Below are positions 23,574 to 34,827 of a stretch of 64,000 bases of DNA, piece by piece (the first letter of the stretch is position 1; every line of letters begins with the position of its first letter). The stretch is from Acephala macrosclerotiorum (lineage: Eukaryota; Ascomycota; Leotiomycetes; Helotiales; Mollisiaceae), in NCBI GenBank assembly GCA_014904845.1, contig MU119384.1, positions 9,300 to 73,299 on the forward strand, given 5' to 3'. The position numbers were made by a program, and so were the translations under genes. The notes under the pieces are model-generated. The model saw nothing but the letters and a program-made list of their open reading frames with translations, was not told where the DNA came from and searched no databases.

Positions 23574-25434
23574 ATGATTGCTCTCACAGAGACGCCCGCA
23601 AAGGTTGGCGCCTTCTTCATCGGCGTAGCCTTACATCTCTTCGTCTTCCGCACTGGTGAATGGGACCTCGCGACCACCAAGATCATCGTGTCTTCCGCAA
23701 CGATCCAAGCTGCTTCTGTTTTAGGGTTGGTATACTTCGGTCCTCTAGAGTACAACCCCCCCTTTTTCGCTGTCAAAACAGTATCAACGCTGTCTGGATG
23801 CCTCCTCACAGGGCTTACCATCAGCATCTTGGTCTACCGTGGTCTCTTCCATCGCCTGGGCAGGTTTCCTGGCCCGTACCTGGCACGATTCTCGAACCTG
23901 TATGCCACATCGCTCTCTGCAAAGAGACTGCACCTATATGAGGAAGTTCAAAGTCTCCATCAACAGTATGGAGACTATGTCCGACTTGGTATGAGACCCC
24001 TGCGTGCCCCGCCAGATCAAGACTGACTTGACAGGACCGTCCGAGCTATCTGTCAATGACCCTAAGGCAGTATCAGCGATCCTATCAAACAGCTCTCCGT
24101 GTGTCAAGGGACCTTGGTACGGCGTCTTGCATCCATTGGTTTCGCTACAAATGGTTCGCACCAAAAAAGAGCACATCCCCCGCCGCAAAGTATGGGATCG
24201 CGCATTCAATGCCAAAGGTGCGCCAAGTTATCCCAACACAGTATGAACGACAAAGCTAACCATCCCCAGCCCTCCGAGACTACGAACCCCGCGTGACATC
24301 CTACACCACCCAACTCCTCTCTCACCTTTCCACCACCGCCAACAAACCCGTCAACGTAACCGACTGGTTCAACTTCTATTCCTTCGACGTAATGGGCGAC
24401 CTCGCCTGGGGAAAATCCTTCAACATGCTCCGTGATGGGACGAAACATTATTTCATGAAATCGCTTCATGCAGATATGACGAACATTGGTCTTTTTAGCC
24501 ATCTTGTTTGGCTGTTTCCGCTGTTCAAGGCTACGCCGGGGTTGAATTATGAGCATATTAGGTTTCAGAATTGGACGAAGGCGCAGGTTGCTGAGAGGCG
24601 AGCTGTATGTCTACCTTGATCCAGTCATTGGAGAAATGACGCTGACTAGTTGCAGAATAAGCCGAATGTCCCGGATGTGTTTTCTTGGATCTTAGAAGAT
24701 TACGAGGCGAAAGTGAATCCGACGGCACAGGATGAGCTTAATCTTCTTGGTGATGCGCTTCTTATTGCTGTCGCGGGGAGCGATACCACGGCTGCGACCC
24801 TCACTTGCCTTTTCTTCCAGCTCGCTCTTTCTCCGTCCTCTCTGTCGACCCTGCAGAAGGAAGTCGATGCCCTGTTCGAATCGTCGGATCCTGTCGACGC
24901 GACTTCACTTTCAAAATTGCCATATCTCGACGCAGTTATTAACGAAGCGTTGAGATTACATCCTCCGGTACCAAGCGGGATGCAAAGGATGACCCCACCG
25001 GAAGGTCTGAGGATCGGAGATGTGATGGTGCCGGGAGACAGTATTGTTCAGATCCCGCTCCACACGCTGTTCCGAGATGAGAGGGTATTTGTTGATCCAG
25101 ATGAGTTTGTGCCTGAGAGATGGACAACGAAAAAGGATATGGTGATTGATGCTGGGTGCTTTGTGCCTTTTTCTCTTGGTATGTTTTACTCACCTTTTCT
25201 TGATAATTTCGTGTATGAGTGTGTGCTGACTGAGGTTGTGGTACAGGCAGGTCATCTTGTGTGGGGAAGCAGTTGGGACTCATGGAGGTTCGGTATGTGA
25301 CAGCTCAGATTGTGAGGAGGTATAATGTGAAGCTTGCTCCGGGACAGACTCCAAAGGCATTCTTGGATGGGAAGAGAGATACTTTCACGTTGGCGTTGAG
25401 CGAGTTAAATTTAGTCTTTGAGCCAAGAAATTAG
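23574..25434 (+). CDS. Cytochrome P450 monooxygenase (microsomal, fungal)
   Basis: Five exons (23574-23988, 24035-24217, 24270-24604, 24656-25178, 25247-25434) splice in frame to 547 residues. The N-terminus has several hydrophobic segments for ER anchoring, followed by the hinge GRFPGPYLARFSNLY. The oxygen-binding I-helix carries AGSDTT, the K-helix EALRLHPP (ExxR), then PERW, and the haem loop FSLGRSSCVG supplies the cysteine ligand. The long multi-helix N-terminus resembles fungal P450s annotated as tryprostatin hydroxylase-like or benzoate hydroxylase-like, but the substrate cannot be assigned. Choice of the 25246 acceptor is fixed by the haem motif. It diverges from the zinc dehydrogenase, suggesting successive oxidation of one substrate. 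Confidence 0.93.
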
Positions 25435-25680
25435 GGTACAGGCCGTTTCAAGGTCACTGTGTCCCTTTTGAGCCATATCGATTCTAGTTTGATAGCTTCA
25501 TCTTCAATGCTTTCGCATTACAGCAAAGTTCTGGTCATCTCTTCTGCTGCATGTTTATCGAAGGTAAGGCAGGTTTTCCTTTTAGCATCCAAAAGACTCC
25601 CCAGTTCATCAACCTTTTATTGATTCTATTCTGGCAGTGATCCCAATATTCACTTAAAAGATAAGGTCAGACTCTCTACT
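25435..25680. other. 3' region of the P450 gene before the repeat array
   Basis: Short non-coding stretch; nothing else seen. Confidence 0.4.
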
Positions 25681-26530
25681 GATCTTAGACCAGCGAAAAG
25701 CGCGTCCACAGTGAAACATGCAACAAAGATTTCCCAATCTTCTTCTACAGAAGGTACATCCATTCGACCTAGCCTCTTAGTTAATAAAAAGCTTCAATTG
25801 ATCTTGCGCGCTCATGAGATGTGCAACGAAACCCGAAAATCAAGGGAATGCTTTCAGCTGATCATAGACCAGCGAAAAGAACGTCCACCCTTAGACATGC
25901 AACGAAAATTCCCCAATATTCTTCCAAAGCCGGTACATCTAGTCGATATAGAACCTGATTTCCAGCCAATGACCGGCTGTGATCTGCCTCACGCGCCAAT
26001 GAGATGTGCAATGAGATATGTTATTGTCCCTCTTGGTCAAGGACATTCACTTGGTCTGTATAGGAGGGAGGGACCAATGGAAAGCCCCCGGAAGCTGTCC
26101 GCGTCAAATGAGATGTGCAGCAAAATTGAATCACTGTCCTACTTTGTTGAAGGAGATTCACACAATTTGCGTAGGAGGGCAGAGCCAATAGAATGCCTCC
26201 GAAAATTGTCCAAGTAGTTGAGATATGCAACAAAATTTCCCAATGCCCCGCTTTAAACAAGGACATTCACGCAATGTCCAACAAAGAGGCTGACCAATCG
26301 AGACTGGCAACGGAGGTGCCGACAGTTGCCGATGGACTAAGATGTGCAACGAATGTTTTACATTGTCCTAGACCACTTGGTGCTTTGGTAGACTGGAAAA
26401 TTGATTGGAGCCGTAGTGTTCTTATCCTCACCTTCACAAATGGAGACACAAAAGAGCTAAGCGAGAACGAAGTAGGCGTCCAGGTGCGGTAGAAACGCAT
26501 TAGTGAGATGTGCAACAAAAGGTTCAATAT
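25681..26530. repeat. Degenerate minisatellite (about 179-bp and 110-bp units)
   Basis: GATCTTAGACCAGCGAAAAG at 25681 recurs as GATCATAGACCAGCGAAAAG at 25860, a 179-bp period, with the following GCGTCCAC and ATGCAACAAA parts conserved. Further right, a shorter unit beginning TGAGATGTGCAACAAAA recurs near 25999, 26109, 26218, 26339 and 26503, together with CAAGGACATTCAC and TAGGAGGG...CCAAT blocks. Frames stay open across it only because of the repeat structure, so I do not call a protein here. Confidence 0.75.
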
Positions 26531-26669
26531 CCCACCTTAGAGGACTTTCGAAGCCCTTGAAGTCAACGAGCCGGCACGTGATCCTCTGCTTTTTTGAACC
26601 ACCCCAGAGTCTATACCTGAAGTCGAGACTCCCAGAGCATATCGTCTCACTGCGTAGCCTCAACCCTCC

Positions 26670-28371
26670 CTACCCCACTCTCCACAACCTTAACTCCTTC
26701 AAATCAACCTCCAAATCCCCTCTAATAACACCCATCAAAACCGGCGCATCACTATGCCGCACTCCATCAATCAACTCATCCACCTCCTCCAACGTCTTCC
26801 CACTAGTCTCCACCCAATACCAAACAATAAAGGCTATCTCCAACGCATCCCAACTTGCATTTATCATACAAGTTTTCCATCCTATTTTGGCGAGCGCGTA
26901 GGGGAAAGCGAAGGTGACGACTGTGGCGGCGGCGTTGGAGACGAAGGTGTATATTGACATGCCGTTTGCGCGCAGGGAGTAGTTTAGTACTTCTGGGGGG
27001 TACATTACGAGGAGGGTGGACCAGCCGAAGGCGTAGGAGCCTTGGTAGAGGAAAATGCAGGCTACGGTACCATATACGCCGCGGGTGTTTGATCCGTCGC
27101 CGTAGACTGTATGTTGTCAGCATCCGAGTGAGGAATGAGTACTGTACTACAGAGAGGACTCACGCTTGGTGAAAGCTCCGACAAGGAAGAGGAAGACCAT
27201 CGAGACACTCAATGTCCCTGCCCCGAGTCTCTTCCTTCCAATTCTATCGGCAAGCGAGGTGCCAAGAATAGCAGTGAAGAGACACCAAACCGGTAGGTAG
27301 ATGTTGATCTCCAACTGTGTCGTCGTGTTCGTGACTCCGGCCTGAGTCAACATTGTCCCAAGATAATACCTATCACATCTATTAGCTCTAGACCCTCCCC
27401 TAAACTGCCACTGAAGACTTACGAAATGATTCCACTTCCACTCATATTCCCAAAAATCGCACAAGAACAAGCCAAAATCATCCTCCTCCTGCTCTGCGGC
27501 GTCTGAAAAGCATCCGCCCAATTGATGCTCGGCTTATTCCCCCTTTCCCACGCAATCGTATCCTTAATCTGAAGAAACTGCGTAACAACCACCGGATTAT
27601 TCGTATCCCCATCCGCAGCCATAATCGCCAACACCTCCAGCGCCTCCTCTTAGCGATCTTTATACATTAGCCATCTAGGGGACTCTGGGATGAATGGCAA
27701 AATGACAAGACAAAGCAGACTGGGCACAACCTGCAAAATAGAGGGGATCCTCCAAGCCCAGGAACTCCCAATCTTCGCCGTCCCATATGTAATCGCACTC
27801 GCAATAATCCCACCCCCATACCAAAAATCATAATAAAATCCCAACGAAAACGCTCTCCACTTCAACTGCGAGACTTCAGAAACATACGTCGGGCACGCCA
27901 CAGAACTCAGTCCAACACCGATACCGACTATGAGACGGCCGATAAGAAACATTGAGGGATTTTGAGCCGAAGATTGAAGAATTATTCCAATGGTGGTTAT
28001 GTATACGGCCCAGGCCGTGGCGGTCGAGAATGAAGCCGGAGAAGAAACCGGCGGCGCAGCCGCCGACCCAGATTATGCCGGTATTGGCAGATTCGCCGGC
28101 TGTGTTGAGATTGATTGTGTTGTAGAAGGAAGGGAGGATGTTGAGTCCATTCCTGTTAATATCAGTGTTCTGATTTTCTGGAGCGCCTTTTTTCTGAACC
28201 CGATGTGTCTGAACGCTTAGGTTCGGGAGGGACGTACATCATGTTGCCATCATAACCCATTGTCATCGAGTTCACCAAACATGACAACACAGTAAGAACA
28301 ACCAACGCAGCAGAACTATGAGGGACGAATCGTCCGATATGACGGATTGGAGGCACGGTAGTTGGCTCCAT
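26670..28371 (-). pseudogene. MFS sugar transporter (hexose/lactose permease-like), broken
   Basis: The sequence reads as a sugar-porter MFS protein on the minus strand: exon 1 from 28371 (HIGRFVPHSSAALVVLTVLS and MTMGYDGNMM), an intron with GTACGT donor at 28237, then NGLNILPSFYNTINL, PESPRWLMYKDR, ADRIGRKRLGAG and a last exon with YAFGWSTLLVMYPPEVL. Two lesions are clear. Between about 28005 and 28020 the frame shifts just after LDRHG, where a DRxGRR loop is expected and several bases appear lost. At 27652-27650 an in-frame TAA separates MYKDR from EEALEVLA, consistent with CAA to TAA. Introns at about 27420-27370 and 27165-27107 are otherwise normal. The intact gene would have imported sugar or a related solute at the plasma membrane. 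Confidence 0.85.
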
Positions 28372-29393
28372 AGTTGCTGAACCCTGAAGGAGAAGAATCG
28401 ATTCTATCAGGTCGGACCATGACAGTTCTTATACAAATACAGATATGAAAGCTCAGACATATCTATGCCCTTGTGCCTTGTACCTTGGTACATCTAGAGC
28501 GGATGAAGGCGCACATCCGGAACAGTGATAAGATAAGAAGCAGGAACTGCATATCAAGAGTGGATGCATGTCTGGAGCTATATGTTCCCAGCTGTTAGGA
28601 GAATGTGCATCTCGTCATCTAGCCGATACCCCTGCATGAAAATGTTCCGCATTCTAGCTTCCGACGGTGGATTGAAGGTATCAAGATTGTAAGTCAATCG
28701 AAGGAGATACGACCCAGATGAGCCGCGGCTCCCTCACAGAACTCGTGGAAATGGCTTGTGCTGTCTGCAGGTGAAGCACTCGTTGAGTCGTTGATGAGGT
28801 TGAAATAAACCACCACTATGGTCAAGAAAGATAACAGAGAGGCAGAGATTGGATCTGGAATGTCGAGAGTGGGCCGCTGAGACTAACCATTTCAAGACAT
28901 CAAATGGAGAACTAAACCTCTTTGGCAAAGGTGGGGGATGATCCGGGTGGAGGACCGCGACTTGGCTGCCGACAGCCTGCAAGGTTCTCCAGCTCTGATC
29001 ATAGCTTGATATGAGATTCATTATGGAGAGCTGGATATCGATCTGTTTGGTGGCTTCAGATATGAATAATCTCAAGATAGGACAATGAAGCTTGAATAGG
29101 CTGGTGTTCCTCGAGTCTGGATCGAGTGTCCCAAAATTCAACCCGCTCTCACATGCTGTGGATGGAGAGGATCACTGGCGAGATGTCTCCCGCTTATCTC
29201 TCCTCCTTCTTACCATTCCTGGCTTCGTGGCGGGCATTCATTGGCATGAGGTTCGGGCATCAAACTTAGGATCTTCAAGGGGACTCTTTGAATAAGTTGA
29301 GAGACCAACCTATCGCCCCTGAAAAACGACCGTCAACGCTCTCATATTGCCTTCGTAATCATCTCTTGAAGTGAACAAAATCAAACAACCAAC
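28372..29393. other. Intergenic region upstream of the transporter and dioxygenase genes
   Basis: A minus-strand frame at 28734-29141 (about 135 codons, with a WRTLQAVGSQVAVLHPDHPP segment) looks protein-like but I do not recognise it and see no supporting splice structure. The two flanking genes diverge, so regulatory sequence is expected here. Confidence 0.4.
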
Positions 29394-30426
29394 ATGGCAC
29401 CCTCGGCACTTGACCGCGAGCCCATCGTTGAGAAGTCGTCAACTCCAGCCCCACCACAGCTTGCACGTTTTGACGCCAATTCTCCCTCCACAACTGCAGA
29501 TGCACTTGTCGAAGTCCTCAACCGCGACGGTGGAGTGATCGTTGAAAACCTCTTCACCAAAGAGCTCGCCGCACAAATTAAGACCGAACTCAAGCCCCAC
29601 TTCGACACCGACCGCATTGACAAGACAGGATTCTTTCCCGAGACGACGCAGCGCGCTTCCGGGCTGATCGGAATCTCAGAAGGATGCGTGGAGTACTTAA
29701 CGACACCTCTCCTGATCGATGTCATTAATAAGGTGTTGAGTTCAACATATAGCTTCTGGGTTGGTGAGAAGTTGAGGACTGTGACGAGTAAGCCACAGAT
29801 CTCGTCGACTGCGGGATTCAGAGTGAATCCTGGGGGCCGGCAACAGGCGTTACATCGGGATGATGCGTGAGAAACCCCCAGAATCACAACATAAACCTCC
29901 ATAGTGACTTGTTATAGGGACTATCACACTCGGAATGTCGACTTCCCTGTCTTGCTTGGGTGTGTGGCGGCAATAACAAAGACTACCAAGGAGAATGGTG
30001 CCACGGTCGTGATTCCTGGGAGCCACACGTGGGGACCAGAGAGAATGCCAAAAGAAGAGGAAGCCATCCCCGCTGAGCTGGATATCGGTGGTGCCCTGAT
30101 CTTCTTCGGTAATACGTACCATGCTGGTGGGAGAAACACGACCGTGTAAGTTTGGTTGCATCATCGAGTCCCAGTTTCATCGCTGACATGCGGTCTGCAG
30201 TGATGAAGCTCGAGAGACAGTAGGGTTATTCTTCACCAAGGGCTTCTATCGCCAATCTGAGAATCAGTATCTCATGGTCCCTGTTGAGAAGGCTAGAGGA
30301 ATGTCCACCCAGGCAAAGAGGTTGTTGGGATATGGTATCAGCCCTCCTGGAGTCGGTTTTTATGAGTATCAAGATCCCATGCGTGTACTGTATGGTGTCG
30401 AAGACGAGGAGACTGTAGAGCTTTGA
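29394..30426 (+). CDS. Phytanoyl-CoA dioxygenase family Fe(II)/2-oxoglutarate oxygenase
   Basis: Three exons (29394-29866, 29918-30145, 30201-30426) splice in frame to 308 residues, typical for fungal PhyH-type oxygenases. The iron-binding facial triad is visible as HRDD (His-x-Asp, near residue 154) at the end of exon 1 and the distal His in NTYHAGGRN. The central barrel carries NGATVVIPGSHTWGP, the usual loop of these enzymes. They couple 2-oxoglutarate decarboxylation to hydroxylation, desaturation or peroxide formation; many fungal members tailor secondary metabolites. The substrate is unknown. Its neighbours are a broken sugar transporter and, convergently (64 bp away), a broken Zn2Cys6 regulator, so its expression may have lost its local activator. 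Confidence 0.92.
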
Positions 30427-30489
30427 GATGAGGTTGGATGGAGGAACAGGAGGTAGGCAGTTATGTGGTGTGAGCCATCTATCACCAAA

Positions 30490-32079
30490 TCAAGAAGCTT
30501 TTTCTCTCAGTGCCCACTCCTTCGCACGTTGTATCCAAGTAATATTCGGATTCGTAGCTCGTGCAGTCCAGAATTCTTTCAGGAAAGCCAACGCCTTCAT
30601 TCGGTCCAATGTCCCAGTCAATTTGACCATTTCATGCATTCTCTTCTCGATATACTGCTGGTCCTCGAGCTGATCGCCACACTCAGTTCCAGCAATGAAC
30701 AGTGGCCAAGGCAAGTCCTGCGCAAAGACCGATGTATAAGCTAGTTGACTCAAAAAGAATCTCAGCTGCCAGCGAGAATTCTGCATCACCACTGATATCT
30801 CTGATGGTGAAGACAAGGCTTGAAAGGTATAGATATATCCCGCTTCGTAATATGTGTTGATGATGAGGTCGAGTTCTAGACGAGCTTGGCTGGATCGAAA
30901 GTCTAGTTCTTTGCCGAGTGTAAATGCATGCTTCTTTGCTTTTTCCAGCCCAGGCAGTAGGCTCCGCATCTTAGCCATCTGAAGTGGCGCGTCCAAGCGT
31001 TGAACACCATTCCGCTCGGCGTGCGATACGGCCTGAATGACCCGACAAAAACCCAGAAATGGCGCCTTATGATTGTTCGGAAATGTGACGGACAAAACAT
31101 CCTCGGTTTCTATGAAACTCGTAACTGAAGCCATAGCTTGCGTCGCAGAAAGCTCTTGGACTAGAAATGACCTCGTAATATTTGATGGAGGAGCTGTCAT
31201 TGTTGACCATCTCCTGATCATGGTCCTTGCTGCTCGAAAATGTACCTTCCACAGCCCCGGCGATGGCCATTTGATCTCATGGTAGCATAAGACGACGATG
31301 CTAGCCAGGATCTGATTGTTCAAATCTGGCATATCTTCTGCGGCCCCGTCTGAGATTGCTAGCTCTTGTCGTAGATGTTCGGCCAGAAGGTTCAGCGCCC
31401 GATCCCGATTACGAGACAAGCCAAAGACGACATCGGCTGTTTTATGAGCACATCCGTAGTACCGATCAGATAGGTCGCCAGCTGCCATAGCTAAAAGTGA
31501 GTACAGCAATGGAGGAGACTCAAGTGCCAACGGAAGGATGACATTCTGCCAGGGATTGTCGGTGCTGTCGACCCAGGCAAGCTGGGGCGCGAGGACCTAG
31601 TAGTAGTGCTGAAGTAGTTGGCGAGCTGAGGAGCCTTGAAGATTATCTGGCAGACTCGAGCTCAGCGGAGCTGAAATTTCTAGTTGCTTGACTTGGGCGG
31701 GGTCCTCGGACGGATTTTTACGTCGACCTCGTTCGAGAGACGAACACTGGTGAGTCGGAATGTACCCAAAGTCTTGTTGTTGCGAGCGAGAGTTCAGATC
31801 TTGTAGTCGTAGCGAGTTTTGAGTCCTGCTAGGTTGTCCTTGAGCTCGAACAATAGCATCCTGCTTCCATTTAAATTGAGGTCCGTAACCAGAACACTCC
31901 AAGCTCCGGCTGGCACACTTCAGACAGCCGGGAAGAGACCTATCACACTTGATCCTTCTACGGTTGCATGTTCGACAATCTAGACAATCTCTATTAGCAG
32001 GTGCTGGTGGGTGCTTCTAGCTCAAGAGGAAGGCGGCTATACCTTTCAATGGTTTGGTAGGACTTGCTTGAGAGGTCAT
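30490..32079 (-). pseudogene. Zn2Cys6 transcription factor interrupted by one TAG codon
   Basis: Exon 1 (32079-32043) and exon 2 (31979-30490) splice in frame to 509 codons. The binuclear zinc cluster lies at the junction: DCRTCNRRRIKCDR followed by CLKCASRSLEC, giving all six cysteines near residues 14-40. The rest matches the fungal-specific C-terminal regulatory region (LLQHYY, LAPQLAWVDSTDNPW, LLYSLLAMAAGDLS). Codon 140 is TAG (31599-31597) between LLQHYY and VLAPQLAW, with the frame intact on both sides; a CAG-to-TAG change explains it, though a Trp codon is also possible. Truncation would leave the DNA-binding domain without its regulatory region. The LTR element begins 44 bp upstream of the ATG, disrupting the promoter. 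It was probably the pathway-specific regulator for this block. Confidence 0.85.
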
Positions 32080-32123
32080 TCTGCTATGATTATTATTCGT
32101 ATTGCCAGAGAAAGGAATGTACC

Positions 32124-32346
32124 TGTCGGAACAAAGATCAGAGAAAATCACGTGTTGAAGTCACATAATAGATCATGTGACTTCTAGCTAGTATATAAAA
32201 AGAAGCTTCCTTCGAAAGCTCTCCTTTTCCTCTTCGTACAAAAATATAGACATAAATAAACACAATTAGCATTATCGTATAACGATTCGATACTACGTAT
32301 TTCGTACTTCTTTTTATATTATTTTTCGTAGTATTTTTTTTCGATA
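32124..32346. repeat. Left LTR (223 bp)
   Basis: Begins TGTCGGAACAAAGATC and ends CGATA. Its outer half keeps normal G/C while its inner part is A/T-shifted relative to the other LTR. Confidence 0.85.
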
Positions 32347-33957
32347 TTTATAAATATTAATTAAATCGATATTTATAAACTAAAAAATTCTACTTACAAA
32401 AAAAAACGTTTATACGAAAACGTTTAATTATTAATATCGATTTTTAATACGAATATACTAAAAAATATTACTACTTTTTATAAAATCTTAATACGAACAA
32501 TTATTTTTTAATATTATTAAACTTTTATAAAAATAATAAATATTCAAAAACTTATACGATTAAAATTTCAATTTAAACGATTTTTCTATTAAAATCGAAA
32601 CTTTAAATCTACGTTTATTACGATTATTTTTTTCGTACGAAAACGATTTTTTTAATATTATTTAATAAAAAACTATTTCGATTTTTTAATTAAATTTTCG
32701 AATTTCTTTATACAAACGAAAAATCTTTCTCTCGTACACTAAATCAATCGAACGACGTTATTAAATTTTACAATTACTTATTAAACTTTTTACAATTAAT
32801 AATTAAATTTTTTCAACGATAATAATAAATTTACTTCGATTTCTTCGTACGAAATTATTCTTTTTTATACAAACGAATATATTTTTATTTTTACTAATAA
32901 AATATTTTCTTATAAAAAAAATCGAAATTTATAATTCGAATTTACAAATATATTTTATAATATAATACGATTTTATTAAATAAACGAATTTAAATTTATA
33001 AAAAAAATATAAAAAAATATTTAATAATTAAAAATTATAAAATTTTAAATATATTAATAAATTTTTTTTTAAAAAAGTACAAAATTATTTAATTTTTTAC
33101 GAAATTTAAATATTTACAAATAAATTATATATTTAAACACTTTTAAATTATTTAAAAAATAATTTTTAATTTTTAATTTACAATAAAACTTTTTTTTTAT
33201 TATACGAAATTTTTATATAAATTTTTTTTTACATATAAAACACGTATAATTCGATTAATATCATACAATAAATAAATTTATAAATATTTTACAATGATTT
33301 ATTTTATTAAATAATTAAAAATTATATTATTATTTTTTTTTACAAATAAAATCGTTTTTTTTCAAACGATAAATTATCGAATTTTTTTTTATCGTACGAA
33401 ATCGATCGTTTTTATATTTCGTATAATAATATTAATAATAAAATTTTTTTTTTCTCGCGAAATATATTAAAAACTTTAAAAATTTTTATTTCGCACAAAA
33501 TTCTTTTTTCCAATTTATACAATATTTCGAGTTTTAAAAAAATTTAAAAATTTATTAAAAAATGCAATAATAATTTTATATAAATTATTTCAATAATTTA
33601 TACGAAATTATTACGAATAATTTCATACGAATTATAATAATAATTTATATAAAACTATTATATTTATTTAATTTACGTTTTATTTATTATTATTTTATAC
33701 GAATTATAATAATAACTCGTATAAAAAACAAAGTATTTAAATTAATTTTCAACAAATTATTTAAAATTTAAAAAATTTAAATAAAAAAATAAAAATACAA
33801 AAATAATAAAATCAATTTTAAAAAATAAATATTTATTCGTTTAACGTTTTTATTATCTATTTTATTTATACGAAAATTTATCGAATTAATTTTTATTTTA
33901 TTTCGTATAAATTTTAATTTTATTTCAATTTTAATTACAAGAATAAAAAATTACTAA

Positions 33958-34180
33958 TATTGAAATAAAAATCCAAAAAAATCACGTATTAAAATTATAT
34001 AATAAATCATATGATTTTTAATTAATATATAAAAAAAAGCTTTTTTTAAAAACTCTCTTTTTTCTCTTCGTACAAAAATATAAACATAAATAAATACAAT
34101 TAGTATTATCGTATAGCGATTCGATGCTACGTGTCCCGTGCCTTTCTTTGCACCATTCCTCGCAATATTCTCTTTCGACA
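33958..34180. repeat. Right LTR (223 bp)
   Basis: Begins TATTGAAATAAAAATC and ends TCTTTCGACA. Aligns with the left LTR without length change; the differences I compared are overwhelmingly C/T and G/A. Here the inner half is A/T-shifted and the outer end keeps G/C, the mirror image of the left LTR. Confidence 0.85.
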
Positions 34181-34185
34181 ATACT

Positions 34186-34827
34186 CAAACGAATCATAGA
34201 AAGTGCTGGTCAGATGTGTTATCTTCCCCTCTTATCAAGAGAGTGGGAACACACGTGCTAGTGCCCAAGAGGTTAATTTTCTACGAGTCTTGGACAAATT
34301 AAACATCATATCGATGACAAAAGACAGATCAAAGAGTTTCTAAGACGCGCAGCCAAAGCCAAAGCGAAAATGCAACCTGACGTATCTAATGTCACCTGAT
34401 TGCGAATTACTAGTGAAATGTCTCTGCCCAGTACTGAGTATTACCACATTTCCATGTCCCAGAGGGGCTTCGAAGTATTTCATTCGAATCCACGTCCAAC
34501 ATGGCTTGATATCCAAAATCGTTTCAACATCTCGCCTTTTATCCTAGTGTCCTAGCTCACCTGAACATTGAGGGCTTGCGAAAGGCGTGACTGCTGCAAA
34601 TTGTAGAAATGTCGAAATTGAAAGGAAAAAGGAAAGAAGCCACTTGGCGAGGCAGAGTGTCGCGAAGCTGGAAGATGAATAAGCGTTGTACAGATGACTT
34701 AGGGGGAATTTATTCAAGATCAAGTCTCGATGCCAGGTATAGTACACGGCTTCAGACATTGCCCGACCCATAGGTATACGTAAAAAAAAACCGCTCATAG
34801 ATGTCCACCTTTTATGTTCAAGTTTGA
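34186..34827. other. Intergenic stretch right of the LTR element
   Basis: Composition returns to normal. No gene recognised. Confidence 0.45.

Larger units (their letters stand above)
32124..34180. mobile_element. Short LTR retroelement (2057 bp), RIP-mutated, no coding capacity
   Basis: Two direct repeats of exactly 223 bp bound the element (32124-32346 and 33958-34180). The LTR termini form the inverted pair TGTCG...CGACA, seen intact at the two outer ends. Candidate 5-bp target duplications are GTACC (32119-32123) and ATACT (34181-34185), which differ only by two transitions. The 1.6-kb interior is almost entirely A/T and has no readable reverse transcriptase, integrase or gag, so it is either a non-autonomous element or an erased one. 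Strand cannot be decided. Confidence 0.85.

Noticed and set aside
25711..26217. Open frame of 168 codons across the minisatellite, plus similar frames on the other strand
   Set aside because: The frames follow the repeat period and repeat themselves; no domain, no splice structure, and both strands are equally open.
33954..34181. Minus-strand frame covering the right LTR
   Set aside because: It consists of the LTR and AT-rich DNA; the reading is a by-product of low G/C content.
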